Shown here: positions 38,706-47,371 of the stretch, piece after piece
Position numbering within the stretch: the first letter of the stretch is position 1
Layout: every line of letters starts with the position of its first letter
Virus record (IMG/VR): IMGVR_UViG_3300036715_002535
Coordinates: 47,837 to 111,836 of that record
Source of the DNA: a virus
Direction: 5' to 3' (one strand)
Length of the DNA stretch: 64,000 nucleotides
The notes under the pieces: generated by a model
Databases searched by the model: none
Told to the model about the DNA's origin: nothing
Seen by the model: only the letters and a program-made list of their open reading frames with translations
Position numbers and translations under genes: made by a program

Positions 38706-41531
38706 TTACAGTGCGCAGATAAACTCCAATCCCTCCGGTACAAGATCGAAGCCCAAGATCAAGCGCTGCCCAGAGGGATTGACACAGAAGTTCGAAGCAC
38801 CCAAGCTGAATACTGATCCATCCAACCTAGCACGCTGCTTGATATCCGTGACCTTCCCGCCTACATAGAGAAAGCCCTTGTGTGCCCGGTAAATCGTCTT
38901 GATGCCTACCTTGTGACCCAAGAGCCTGTCCTTCCAACCTACCGCTACCCTAACCGTACTCTTCTTAAGCAATTCCTCGTAGGTATGCACGAGGATCCTA
39001 CCATTGTCGAATTGTACCACTAACTTATCCGTGGGCTCCACGCAAACTGCCGTTTTAAGTGGCACCCTACTGAAAGCCCTCCTACCATTAGGACCTTCAT
39101 CCTGCAACCGGCATATCAGCGTGCCATCGCTCCCCAACCCCACCACCACCTGATCCCTATCTGGCACAACTAATAAACACTCCTGCTGCTCCCGCTCATA
39201 CCCTAACCGCTTACCTGGCGCATATACCGATACCGCTTCCATATACCCACCAGAGTCCACGAATGAAAAATAATCCTTACATTCCCCTACTAACTTACCC
39301 GTGAACCCTCTTCCTCGTATAGGCTGATCCTGAGATAACTCCCATCCCTTATCTGTCACCACTACCCAATTACTCCTGGACTCTAACTTCTTGAATTGTG
39401 GCAAATCACTCTTATCGCAATACTTGGTTGTACGTGGTAGGTCCGCTGCCTTATAAAACTCTACTAACTCATCCACCTGCTTCTTCAATTCAAATAGAGG
39501 AGAGGTCCCTTTCCAATAGATATACTTCTCCCTACTGCTTGCGTACTTGAGCTTCAACTGCTCCTCGTTCAATTTCAAGATCTGCGATACCTTCAATGAC
39601 AAAGCATAATCTACCATCCGCGGCACGATGAACTTCGCTAATTCTTTTTTCACCAACTCCAAGGTTTCAGAACTAAGCGCCTTCAAGAACTTGGCGTGGT
39701 TCTGAATGATCTTGATCTGCGTATCCAACTCTAACGACTCTTGTTCATAGGTGGCTACGAGATCCGTAATACGTAGATCCCATAGTCCCAACCTATGCTG
39801 TGTCCAATAAGAGAGAATGTCTACCAGCGAGCACATCTTGATTTCGAATGAGCTTTCTTCACCACTCCGTGAGGCATCCTCGTTCGATGCGCCTTTTCGT
39901 AAGGGTTTCTTAGACTCGGAGGGCACTACCACGTGGAACTGATAGCTCTCACGCTTGATCAGAGCAGGTAGGATCCTCGTGCTGAACAAACGTGGATCTT
40001 TCATCACTACCTGCACGCTGACCGCTTCCGTCGAAAAGTCCGCGAGCTCGATCATCTCTTTCTCTACGAGATCAGCCCACGCAGAGCTCAGAGTCGAATA
40101 GGTGACTAGGGGTGCGAACCCAGTGATGGTCACCTTAGACTGCTTGAGATCGAGCTCATATGCGCAGCAGTACGCTAGAGAGCCGACCCCAGTGCGGTAT
40201 ATCTCGGCTATCTCGTCGTGCCCACTCAAGCAATAACACTTATTTTCGAGCTGAGGCCCCTCCATCAACGCAAAATAACTTTTTTCAGTTTTACTTATCT
40301 CACGGGAGTGGTTCGGGGAAACTTCTAAATTCCCTGGAACCCCATCTTCCACATCAACAACACCGGAAACCGGTGTGGAGGGATCATTATCGGGGGTAGG
40401 GTTACCCTTAGTCTTCTTACCACCAATAGGGGACTTAGAGTCATCCAGGGTGCTAATGCGTTCCTTTGCGAGGATCTTTTCGTACTGATCATTGATATAG
40501 GCTTGGGATGTTTTGGCTACGGACAGGATATGATGGGAGGGGATACTTCCAGAGAAGCCCATGGAGATGCCAGAGTAGCCATTGACAAGGATCAGGGGGA
40601 GGAGGGAGGAGAGGACTTCAGGTTCCTTTTCTTTGCCATCAAAGTTGGGTACAAAGTGGAGATATTTTTTATCCAGGAAGTGGGAGAAGCCCAGGTCAGT
40701 GATGCCGGATTCGGTATAGCGATAGGCAGCTGGGGGGTGGCCTTTGATAGATCCATAGTTGCCCACGCTTTGGATAAGGGGGTATTTGATAGTCCAGGGG
40801 GTGGCAAGGGCAACGAGGGCTTCGTATGCGGAGGAGTTATGGGTTACGAGGAGTTGGTCACCGCTTACGATGAGGGCATTTTCATAGTCATTGACGGTAA
40901 AGTCATACATAGGTTCAGGGGAGGGGAGTTCTTCAATTTGGATTGACTTGATATAGAGGGGATGGGGGAGGGAGGATTTATCTAGGACAAGTTTATCGGA
41001 TTGAAGGAGGGAGGGGTAGTGTTGGATAACTTGGTAGGGTTTCAGGTCTTCAGCTTTTATCCAGCGTTGATTTACAAAGAAGGGGTGATTAGAGGTGCAG
41101 CGTACAGTTTGCCCATTACTTAGGTGCAGGTTGTAGATTTTGGTTGAGTATTGACCAATGCGGAAGGAGTGGGCAATAGAGGGAACTAAGCGACCTTCTT
41201 TGTTGAGGGATAGGACTTCAAGTTGGGGGGTATGGGATTCGATGAGTTGGGGGATAGTTTTGGGGATTCCATCCAGGCTGAACAGTTTGGTGTTACCCTC
41301 GAGGCAATCTCCATGGGGATTGTAGCTTCCGATTACATGTCCAATGATCTTCGCGCACTTGAGGGAGCCACGATCTGGTTTGAGGCCCATTTCGTAGGCG
41401 GACCAGAGGATGCGTCGTTGTACAGGTTTGAGGCCATCACGGATATCGGGGAAGGCGCGATTGAGGGAGATATAGTGGCCATACTCCAGGAGGTTGGTTT
41501 TGATCAGTTGTTCAGCGACTACGTGGGACAT
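38706..41531 (-). CDS. Type II DNA topoisomerase A subunit (GyrA/ParC/gp52-like) with in-frame mini-intein
   Basis: 941-residue precursor. Exteins: FPDIRDGLKPVQRRILWSAY and GSYNPHGD up to residue 75, then SSAYEALVALA from 233. The catalytic tyrosine is Tyr272 in AAYRYTES, and LILVNGYSGISMGFSGSIPS marks the core. A Lys/Pro/Ser-rich insert (about residues 380-430) and a beta-pinwheel-like C-terminal domain follow. The spliced product would be 784 residues. The subunit breaks and rejoins DNA; an ATPase partner is not in the window. GAGG precedes ATG 41531. Confidence 0.9.
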   Translation of the reverse strand: MSHVVAEQLIKTNLLEYGHYISLNRAFPDIRDGLKPVQRRILWSAYEMGLKPDRGSLKCAKIIGHVIGSYNPHGDCLEGNTKLFSLDGIPKTIPQLIESHTPQLEVLSLNKEGRLVPSIAHSFRIGQYSTKIYNLHLSNGQTVRCTSNHPFFVNQRWIKAEDLKPYQVIQHYPSLLQSDKLVLDKSSLPHPLYIKSIQIEELPSPEPMYDFTVNDYENALIVSGDQLLVTHNSSAYEALVALATPWTIKYPLIQSVGNYGSIKGHPPAAYRYTESGITDLGFSHFLDKKYLHFVPNFDGKEKEPEVLSSLLPLILVNGYSGISMGFSGSIPSHHILSVAKTSQAYINDQYEKILAKERISTLDDSKSPIGGKKTKGNPTPDNDPSTPVSGVVDVEDGVPGNLEVSPNHSREISKTEKSYFALMEGPQLENKCYCLSGHDEIAEIYRTGVGSLAYCCAYELDLKQSKVTITGFAPLVTYSTLSSAWADLVEKEMIELADFSTEAVSVQVVMKDPRLFSTRILPALIKRESYQFHVVVPSESKKPLRKGASNEDASRSGEESSFEIKMCSLVDILSYWTQHRLGLWDLRITDLVATYEQESLELDTQIKIIQNHAKFLKALSSETLELVKKELAKFIVPRMVDYALSLKVSQILKLNEEQLKLKYASSREKYIYWKGTSPLFELKKQVDELVEFYKAADLPRTTKYCDKSDLPQFKKLESRSNWVVVTDKGWELSQDQPIRGRGFTGKLVGECKDYFSFVDSGGYMEAVSVYAPGKRLGYEREQQECLLVVPDRDQVVVGLGSDGTLICRLQDEGPNGRRAFSRVPLKTAVCVEPTDKLVVQFDNGRILVHTYEELLKKSTVRVAVGWKDRLLGHKVGIKTIYRAHKGFLYVGGKVTDIKQRARLDGSVFSLGASNFCVNPSGQRLILGFDLVPEGLEFICAL
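40836..41306 (-). other. Mini-intein in the topoisomerase A subunit (157 aa)
   Basis: Residues 76-232. Block A starts with Cys (CLEGNTKLFSLDG), block B has TSNHPFF (TxxH), block F is PMYDFTVNDYENALIVSG and block G ends LLVTHN, followed by Ser +1. No endonuclease domain fits in the length. It is inserted between D and S of the PHGD-S motif, just before the serine that is the main quinolone-resistance position of GyrA. Confidence 0.9.
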
Positions 41532-41620
41532 GGGGGGACCTCAGGGGTATAACCGGAGTGGAGAGGGTTTTCGCCTTGAACGAATAAAGAGAGGAGAAGG
41601 TAGACCTTGGATCGTTTGGA

Positions 41621-41656
41621 GTAACCCCTTTGAAAGTGGGGATGCCTGGTTATAAT
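41621..41656 (+). promoter_or_regulatory. Class II site
   Basis: GTAACC (41621-41626), CCTTTGAAAGTGGGG, then GGTTATAAT (41648-41656). The spacing is longer than in the other copies because of an insertion. Confidence 0.65.
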
Positions 41657-41673
41657 ATGGGATGGAGGGTTCG

Positions 41674-42159
41674 ATGACCAAGATGCGTATTCAGGCAGCA
41701 GTAGTCAAGACCAAAACATTCAACTACAAGGATGAGGAACAGGAGGCAAAGGCTTGGGCTACGAAGATGAAGGAAAAGGGTAACGTTGTCTTCGAGGATG
41801 ACAAGGGTTCCGATACCTACTGCTTGTACGCTGCACCTTCCAAGAAGGATATTCAGGATTGGTGCGAGGAGCAGGAGCAGGAGGTCAAGTTAGTTTCTTT
41901 CACGGCTAGGGTCCAGGTTGCCTCCAACACCTCCATCTGGGCAATCTTACGGCAGGATGCTTTCGGGCAGGGGGATGCCATTACTCTAGTAACTGCGTTG
42001 AACGAGCAGGAAGCATTTTCAATCTACGCTATTGAGAGTGCAGGAAGCATAGCGCCCTCAAACGTTTCTGAGGAACAAAACAGGGCGGTGCTGGAAGAAT
42101 TTTATGGGGACTACAAGGATGGTTACTACAAAGTTCTACCAACGGAAATGATTGGGTAG
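41674..42159 (+). CDS. Tagged protein (161 aa), N-terminus MTKMRIQAAV
   Basis: Reference member of the tagged set: a short basic strand M-x-K-[LMI]-[RHK]-[IV]-x-A followed by an unrelated sequence. The rest is alpha/beta and acidic at the end. GGAGGG precedes ATG 41674; class II site upstream. Function unknown. Confidence 0.72.
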   Translation: MTKMRIQAAVVKTKTFNYKDEEQEAKAWATKMKEKGNVVFEDDKGSDTYCLYAAPSKKDIQDWCEEQEQEVKLVSFTARVQVASNTSIWAILRQDAFGQGDAITLVTALNEQEAFSIYAIESAGSIAPSNVSEEQNRAVLEEFYGDYKDGYYKVLPTEMIG

Positions 42160-42180
42160 TCGGCTCGTTTGGAGTATATG

Positions 42181-42362
42181 CTAGAGGGTTTCGCCCAAGA
42201 AGAACCTACCTTCATCGCGGGAGAGGTTCAGGAAGAACTTCTGGCCATCTTTTCGTTGGAAGCCAAGGAGGTAGCGTGCTTCGCCGGGGGTTGGTCAGTA
42301 GGGACCTGGAGTAGCTTCCGATCAAGGGATACGTGGATCAGTTCGAAGGGTCCGCCGTTCAT
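42181..42362 (-). pseudogene. Small protein broken by one missing base in a G run
   Basis: ATG 42362 gives MNGGPFELIHVSLDRKLLQV and so on; the -1 frame continues GEARYLLGFQRKDGQKFFLN to TAG 42181. Restoring the sixth base of the G run at 42286-42290 joins them (60 aa). Confidence 0.6.
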
Positions 42363-42388
42363 GTTTAGTTCCTTTGTTCAGGGTGCGA

Positions 42389-42526
42389 TCAGTTGGGTCC
42401 TAGGCTTTCAGTGCCCTTGCCAGGTTTGACGACGAGCTTGGATTCCAGCCACGCATCAAACTTTGGGAATCGTTCGCATAACTTCTCAAGAATCCAGATG
42501 AGGGGTGTTGCGAAGTTCTCTTCCAT
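42389..42526 (-). CDS. Small protein (45 aa)
   Basis: ATG 42526 behind GAGG. MEENFATPLIWILEKLCERF..., helical. Sits head to head with the class II promoter of the next tagged gene. Confidence 0.55.
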   Translation of the reverse strand: MEENFATPLIWILEKLCERFPKFDAWLESKLVVKPGKGTESLGPN

Positions 42527-42542
42527 GGGGACCTCGTGGGGA

Positions 42543-42570
42543 GTAACCCTTTTGAAAGTGGGGTTACAAT
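42543..42570 (+). promoter_or_regulatory. Class II site
   Basis: GTAACC (42543-42548), 16 bases (CTTTTGAAAGTGGGGT), TACAAT (42565-42570). The GTAACCC / GGGTTAC inverted repeat spans it. Confidence 0.75.
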
Positions 42571-42575
42571 TACTT

Positions 42576-43028
42576 ATGGTGAAGCTACGTATTGCATCCC
42601 AAGGTGAGATTAATAGGATCATGTGGACCCTCGGTCATCTGCGGAAGGCAGTGAGGGGGCTTCACAAGTACGAGTCGTCTGTCAATGTGGAGGGGAAGGT
42701 AGCTCTCAAGGCAGCGATGGGAGTTTTGTTGGAAGTAATCAAGCAGGAAGAGGGTAAGATCGAGAAATTAAAGTTCGAGGGTGAAGAACATCCTCGAACC
42801 TGGAGCATTCGGAAAACGGTAAAGAGTCTGAGTTGGACCCTTCGGAAGTTGAAGTTTGCTTCCAACGATCTACAGATCTATCTGGGTCCACACCTTCTGG
42901 GTAAGACCACGATAGGTAAGGATGCCATTCTGCGTGCGAAGGCCATCATAGATCAAGCTGTGAATGAGATGCAGGAGAAGGTTAAGGCTCTCGAGGGTGA
43001 GCTGTGGAGAGAAGTCTTTCCTGATTAG
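42576..43028 (+). CDS. Tagged protein (150 aa), N-terminus MVKLRIASQ
   Basis: After the tag the protein is entirely helical and basic (coiled-coil-like segments around residues 45-75 and 110-145). Start codon lies only five bases after the -10-like box, so initiation may use a very short or leaderless transcript. Confidence 0.72.
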   Translation: MVKLRIASQGEINRIMWTLGHLRKAVRGLHKYESSVNVEGKVALKAAMGVLLEVIKQEEGKIEKLKFEGEEHPRTWSIRKTVKSLSWTLRKLKFASNDLQIYLGPHLLGKTTIGKDAILRAKAIIDQAVNEMQEKVKALEGELWREVFPD

Positions 43029-43057
43029 TAGGTGCAGGTGTAGCACGAGAACAGTTG

Positions 43058-43093
43058 GTAATCGTTCTTCAGTAGCTGAAAGTGGGGTTACTA
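43058..43093 (+). promoter_or_regulatory. Class II site, variant
   Basis: Only the right arm is intact: GAAAGTGGGGTTACTAT (to 43093). The left arm is GTAATC (43058-43063) and too far away. Confidence 0.55.
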
Positions 43094-43099
43094 TTACTT

Positions 43100-43666
43100 A
43101 TGGTGAAGCTACGTATTCAAGCAAGTGTCAAGGCGAACATGTGGGATGATGCTTATCACCCAAGTAAGCTTGGTCCCTCTTTGACCATCAACCCTTGGCA
43201 GGAAGATCAGTTCTGGGTGGCGCCAAAGGATCCAGGTATTCCCGAGGAAACGAAGCAGCATCTGAGGGAGTGGTTGCAATACAACAACAAGAGTTTGACA
43301 GGCGAGGATCTCAATTTCTTGATGCGTAAGTACTCTTACTCCGGGACGATGTTTCGAGGGGTGGGGTTTCAGACCATGGAAGAGATGGAGGAGTTTCTAT
43401 CCACGTTAGGGAATGAGAGGCATCCTACCTCGTGGTCCAAGTCTTTTGAGGTAGCCAAGGAGTTCGCTTCGGAGGGGCAGACTCAATCCTCCCTTCCCAA
43501 TCATTGGTTGGTTCTGAAGTATAAGGGCAAGGCATTCGACTTGCACAAAATGCATTTGAAGCTCTCTCCACCCAGTCAGAAGAAGAAAGATCGTGGGGTG
43601 GTGAGGGAGCAGGAACTAGTGATCCCTGCAGGATCCTACAGCTTCGAAGTAGTGGATAAGGGTTAG
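43100..43666 (+). CDS. Tagged putative mono-ADP-ribosyltransferase (188 aa)
   Basis: N-terminus MVKLRIQASV is the tag. The rest shows the R-S-E triad of arginine-type ADP-ribosyltransferases: MFRGVGF (Arg86), TSWSKS (Ser111-115) and REQELVIPAG (Glu170-x-Glu172). Such enzymes move ADP-ribose from NAD to host proteins; T4 Alt is packaged in the head and injected, ModA and ModB are made early. Overall similarity to any of these cannot be judged here. Class II variant upstream. Confidence 0.72.
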   Translation: MVKLRIQASVKANMWDDAYHPSKLGPSLTINPWQEDQFWVAPKDPGIPEETKQHLREWLQYNNKSLTGEDLNFLMRKYSYSGTMFRGVGFQTMEEMEEFLSTLGNERHPTSWSKSFEVAKEFASEGQTQSSLPNHWLVLKYKGKAFDLHKMHLKLSPPSQKKKDRGVVREQELVIPAGSYSFEVVDKG

Positions 43667-43743
43667 TCCTGCGTGCAGGTAGGGCAATATATTGCAGCCA
43701 GGGGTGGAGCCGCATGTGGTGCAGGCGCCTTGGAGGGTTGGGA

Positions 43744-43771
43744 GTAACCCTTTTGAAAGTGGGGTTACAAT
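43744..43771 (+). promoter_or_regulatory. Class II site
   Basis: GTAACC (43744-43749), 16 bases, TACAAT (43766-43771); the sequence through the start codon is nearly identical to 42543-42590. Confidence 0.75.
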
Positions 43772-43776
43772 TACTT

Positions 43777-44367
43777 ATGGTGAAGCTACGTATCAAAGCC
43801 GGTCTATCTAATAGGGTCTACCATTTCACAACTCTTTCCTCGAAAGCATCTCAATTAGTTGTGGTGGATGTTCAGCCAGTACATCGTGGGTTCATTCACT
43901 TTGATGTTCCTAGTTTGATGAAGAAGTTCGAGGACTATGGACGGGTGCTCATTGTCTATAATGGGGCAGAGTTAGGTTACGAGGATAGTCCAAATACCAT
44001 TCAAGAGTGGTATTTGGAGGAGGGTATGAACGAAGAGGTTCATTTAGAGTTTAAAGATAAGGCTTACGGTTTTCTTCGTGGGGCAATGGATACTGGAGTT
44101 GCTGACGAGAACATCGTTGGAGCAATCAAGGTAATGCTCGAAGAAGACTTATCAGATAGCAGGGAATTATCTACCGAGATGCAAGAGCAGTTTGGTTTGA
44201 GTGAAGATACAGCTATCAGCATTCCGGATGATCTGATAGATGCCTTGAAGGATTTCAATGGGGCAGATATTTGCGGTGGTGGAGATAACGATTGTTTAAG
44301 AGAAGTGGAGTTGCTAGCTGAAGGTGCTGGCTTAAGATTCAATCGTTTGTATCGATTTGTTTATTAA
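43777..44367 (+). CDS. Tagged protein with hydrolase-like core (196 aa), N-terminus MVKLRIKAG
   Basis: After the tag, VVVDVQPVHRGFIHF and VLIVYNGAELG look like Rossmann-type strands, with YGFLRGAMDTGV in the middle and ICGGGDNDCLREVELLAEGA near the end. The layout faintly recalls isochorismatase-like hydrolases; no firm family. Confidence 0.72.
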   Translation: MVKLRIKAGLSNRVYHFTTLSSKASQLVVVDVQPVHRGFIHFDVPSLMKKFEDYGRVLIVYNGAELGYEDSPNTIQEWYLEEGMNEEVHLEFKDKAYGFLRGAMDTGVADENIVGAIKVMLEEDLSDSRELSTEMQEQFGLSEDTAISIPDDLIDALKDFNGADICGGGDNDCLREVELLAEGAGLRFNRLYRFVY

Positions 44368-44388
44368 ATACGCGGTTCCTCGTGCCCT

Positions 44389-44616
44389 TTACGATTGGGG
44401 TGGTACGAATCCCACCGAGCCAGCTTCTTGATATGCATCTGCGAGCATAGCAACAGCTTTTTCAATTTTCTCTTTGAGTGAAGGGATTGCTTCTACAAGA
44501 GGGTGGCTAGTTACATGTTCCTCAATCGTGCAAATGATAACGTGTAGACGATCCACAACCTCGTGGACATGACCGTCATCTAGACCTTCAGGCAGGGGAG
44601 GGAAGGGTGGCATCAT
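44389..44616 (-). CDS. Hypothetical helical protein (75 aa)
   Basis: Helical with a proline-rich N-terminus (MMPPFPPLPEG). Tail to tail with the tagged gene. Confidence 0.65.
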   Translation of the reverse strand: MMPPFPPLPEGLDDGHVHEVVDRLHVIICTIEEHVTSHPLVEAIPSLKEKIEKAVAMLADAYQEAGSVGFVPPQS

Positions 44617-44658
44617 CTGAGTCCTACAATAACTGCGTATAAGTATCGGGGTTCTGGA

Positions 44659-45024
44659 TCATAGTAGGTCGTGCTCTTGGCAATACTCTAGAGCAGCGAA
44701 TACGGGGCCAGTGATCCACGCTTGTTCAATTTCCTGGGAGGTCCATACTCTTCCAGCATTGTCTGGTTTGTCTCCCAGGTTCTTCATGGCTTCGCAGATA
44801 GGGCAATAGTCTCCAGTCAGGAGATAGGGTCCACCCAGTTCCACAGCTCGATTGGTGATCATCCAATGGCAAGACATCAGGGGATCGTAGGGTGCCTCAC
44901 CTCCTTTCAGTTCTGTCTGTAGGCGTGCTGCAGCTTCGCTACCACCTTGGGCTACGAGGTGTGACATACCGGTGGTTTCGATTGACTGGCGTAGGGCGGT
45001 CCAATGATATTCACAGATCTTCAT
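44659..45024 (-). CDS. Conserved phage protein (121 aa)
   Basis: MKICEYHWTALRQSIE ... YDPLMSCHWMITNRAVELGG and YCPICEA match a family present in many phages; the Cys/His pairs may hold zinc. Function unknown. Confidence 0.78.
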   Translation of the reverse strand: MKICEYHWTALRQSIETTGMSHLVAQGGSEAAARLQTELKGGEAPYDPLMSCHWMITNRAVELGGPYLLTGDYCPICEAMKNLGDKPDNAGRVWTSQEIEQAWITGPVFAALEYCQEHDLL

Positions 45025-45065
45025 GTGTTGATCCTTTAATCGTTGCTGGAGGACGATGATCGCGA

Positions 45066-45665
45066 CTAGAGCTTCTCGATAGCATCACGAAGATCAGTTA
45101 CAGGATTCGAAATTTCAGTATTCTTGATCCCCTCGGTTTCAATCTTCATGCCAATGCTGATGGCCAGAGCCGCAAGTCCAAACCACCCTTCAGGGGATGT
45201 GGGTTGAACTGGGTAAATGCGTTGTTGCCAGAAGTCTGGTGTTCCACTATCAAGGATATGCAGTGGAACGTATTTTTCTAGGCTTCGAATGCAGTCTTGC
45301 AAGCCAAGGGTTACATCCTCAGTTTGATAGTCTCCAAAGAAGATATTGTAGGTACTTCCAAAGCCTATCTTTCGACCATCGAAGATCTGTCGGTACAACC
45401 TCGTCCAAGAATCGTGGGAGTACTGATTGTCCGGCATGCCTGGAATGATCAACTGTTCTACCAAGTTCGCAGGGAAACCCAGTCCCAGAAGAATCGTTTT
45501 GGCTAGCAGGTCCGGGTACTGGGTTACCAGAACGCATTCATCGCGTTCGAACCTTACTTCGTACCCATTGCCTACCTTCTTGATGTGAACGAATCGAAAC
45601 ACTTCATCGTTTGGTAGTCCGTGGATTCCACATTTTGGCGGAACCCAGCTTTCGCTGCGCTTCAT
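45066..45665 (-). CDS. Hypothetical protein (199 aa)
   Basis: Mixed alpha/beta with a Trp-rich start and a hydrophobic segment near WFGLAALAISIGMK. No family recognised. Confidence 0.7.
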   Translation of the reverse strand: MKRSESWVPPKCGIHGLPNDEVFRFVHIKKVGNGYEVRFERDECVLVTQYPDLLAKTILLGLGFPANLVEQLIIPGMPDNQYSHDSWTRLYRQIFDGRKIGFGSTYNIFFGDYQTEDVTLGLQDCIRSLEKYVPLHILDSGTPDFWQQRIYPVQPTSPEGWFGLAALAISIGMKIETEGIKNTEISNPVTDLRDAIEKL

Positions 45666-45775
45666 AGTAACTCCATACGATAGTTTAAGGGTCCGTCGTG
45701 TCAGACCTGAATAGTTAACCCTACGTTCCTTGTTCTAGCAGGAGGGTTCTAATGGGTACCTCACGGTTGTAGGGA

Positions 45776-45800
45776 TTAACCTTGAAAGAGGGGTTACAAT
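45776..45800 (+). promoter_or_regulatory. Class II site
   Basis: TTAACC (45776-45781), 13 bases, TACAAT (45795-45800), then three ATAG units and a GGAGG ribosome site. Confidence 0.65.
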
Positions 45801-45823
45801 AGATAGATAGATGGAGGATTCCA

Positions 45824-46414
45824 ATGGGTAAGCTCAATTGTAGCAGGGAAGAAGGACCGGGTGTAAAGAAGCTTCGTATCCGTGCTGGTGTGCCTAAGAA
45901 GGCGGCACTCGTGGGCATGCCAGTCCCAGGCTGGTTCATCTTCTACAATCTGGGAAGCGGTAACTGGGAGGTCGAGGCAGCGCCCAATCCAAATACTGCG
46001 AGCCGGGAAGAACTGCAGAAGGTGATGGAAGACTTCAAGGAGTTTGGGTACAATGACAATATCAAACGGCACGGTCATAGCCGTACCTTCTATGTAGAGA
46101 TTACACCAGAGATGGTTCAGGATTGGGCTTCGGAAGGTGTGGAGAGCTGGGAAGATGATATGGTCACAGATGCCATTCAAGGACTTCCAAACACGGATAT
46201 TCGAAGAATTTTAAAGCAGAAGGGCTCCAAGAAGGCATCTGAGCTCAGGATTGTATCTGGGAAGAAGGACCAGCCCAAGAAGCGTGAAACCTTTGAGGAA
46301 GCAGTCGAGCGCGGGTACAAGGAATCCAAAGAGGTATTCGAGAAGCTTCAAAAGAAGCCGGTCCTGGTATCCGATGGGTCTACTACTTCGGACTTGGGAT
46401 CTCAGCAATCCTAA
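45824..46414 (+). CDS. Tagged protein (196 aa), tag at residues 14-23
   Basis: MGKLNCSREEGPGV precedes KKLRIRAGV, so the tag is displaced inward; a start at a later codon is not available. The body has a strand-rich domain (GWFIFYNLGSGNWEVE) and a long charged helix. Function unknown. Confidence 0.72.
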   Translation: MGKLNCSREEGPGVKKLRIRAGVPKKAALVGMPVPGWFIFYNLGSGNWEVEAAPNPNTASREELQKVMEDFKEFGYNDNIKRHGHSRTFYVEITPEMVQDWASEGVESWEDDMVTDAIQGLPNTDIRRILKQKGSKKASELRIVSGKKDQPKKRETFEEAVERGYKESKEVFEKLQKKPVLVSDGSTTSDLGSQQS

Positions 46415-46608
46415 AGAATGCGCAAATAAGACTTGCCACGGAAAGAGGTGGAATCCTGTAGCCAGGAAGGTCCTACGATGATCAGGTCTGTGCGGTTCAG
46501 GGTCTTGGCTAGTTGCTTGGGGTACTCGAGGTCATGGTTGGGCCACACATAGATGGCACGTTGTGGGGCTTTAAGCATTTGTTTTGTGGTACGGCCTGTT
46601 TGGTTCAT
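46411..46608 (-). CDS. Small conserved protein (65 aa)
   Basis: AIYVWPNHDLEYPKQLAKTL then LIIVGPSWLQDSTSFRGKSY resembles a small Rossmann-like phage family. Function unknown. Confidence 0.65.
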   Translation of the reverse strand: MNQTGRTTKQMLKAPQRAIYVWPNHDLEYPKQLAKTLNRTDLIIVGPSWLQDSTSFRGKSYLRIL

Positions 46609-46871
46609 GGTGGATCTGCGTAGAAGATCTTGCGTATGGTGCAGTTACCAAAGTCGAGGGTGCCTTCGATGAAGGTGGGTTGTCCTTCGAGGGCCACGAT
46701 CAAGCAGATCTTGCCTTCACGGTAGGTGGTCCACTGTTGCAGCCTCAGGAATCGTTTAGGGTGTAGGAGATAGAAATGGCAATGGATCTGAGCCTTGAGG
46801 ATGTGGAGTAGTCTTCTCATCTTACCATTCATTTTAGTGATTTCGTGATGAAAGTCTGGGTTCGAGATCAT
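46605..46871 (-). CDS. Hypothetical protein (88 aa)
   Basis: Basic helical front, beta-rich back. ATGA coupling. Confidence 0.62.
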   Translation of the reverse strand: MISNPDFHHEITKMNGKMRRLLHILKAQIHCHFYLLHPKRFLRLQQWTTYREGKICLIVALEGQPTFIEGTLDFGNCTIRKIFYADPP

Positions 46872-46896
46872 GATTCGCTCCGAGGGAAGTAACCCA

Positions 46897-47352
46897 CTAA
46901 AGATCCTGAAAGAGACTTCTATCCCTCACATCGCTAAGGGGGCTTCGCGTGGTGGGTTCGTTGTAGCTGGGTTCCTTCTGATCCGTGATGGTCAGATGGG
47001 CAGGGTTGTCGCCTGTTATACCCCAAGGGCCTTCTTTCAGGACAGCGAACGCAGGCCACGTGCTATTTGAGCCAGATCGAATCCAGATCGCAGTATCTCC
47101 AGGGAGAGGGGAGTTCTGAAGTAATTCGATCAAACGGTCTTTGGTCAGTACAGGGCGGTCACTCATTCGTCCAGCTTCCTTTTTAAGGGTGTCCCAGTTC
47201 TTCACTAGATTCACCAGATGGTTGGCTTTCGCCTTTTGCTGTTCGGGACTACCATAGGTTGCGCAGCACATGCATCCACCTGACAGGAGGGCGTTACGGC
47301 AGGTGCAGTTCTAGTGGCAGGGCTGGTCAGCGAGGAGGCAGGGACAGGTCAT
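46897..47352 (-). pseudogene. Cys-rich protein gene with an in-frame TAG
   Basis: ATG 47352 reads MTCPCLLADQPCH, TAG (47313-47311), NCTCRNALLSGGCMCCATYG and continues to 46897 without interruption. The cysteine pattern runs across the stop, so TAG replaces a sense codon. The last 80 residues (MSDRPVLTKDRLIELLQNSP...) look like a separate small phage protein and may start at an inner ATG. Substitution error, real mutation or stop readthrough are all possible. Confidence 0.55.
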
Positions 47353-47371
47353 ATTTTTCCTCCCTTCGGGA

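Noticed and set aside
40503-40946. 147-aa Gly-rich frame opposite the topoisomerase
   Set aside because: Antisense to extein and intein coding sequence with conserved motifs; Gly/Val richness comes from the C-rich codons opposite.
40836-41306. Homing endonuclease inside the intein
   Set aside because: 157 residues is just enough for the splicing domain; no LAGLIDADG, HNH or GIY-YIG motif.
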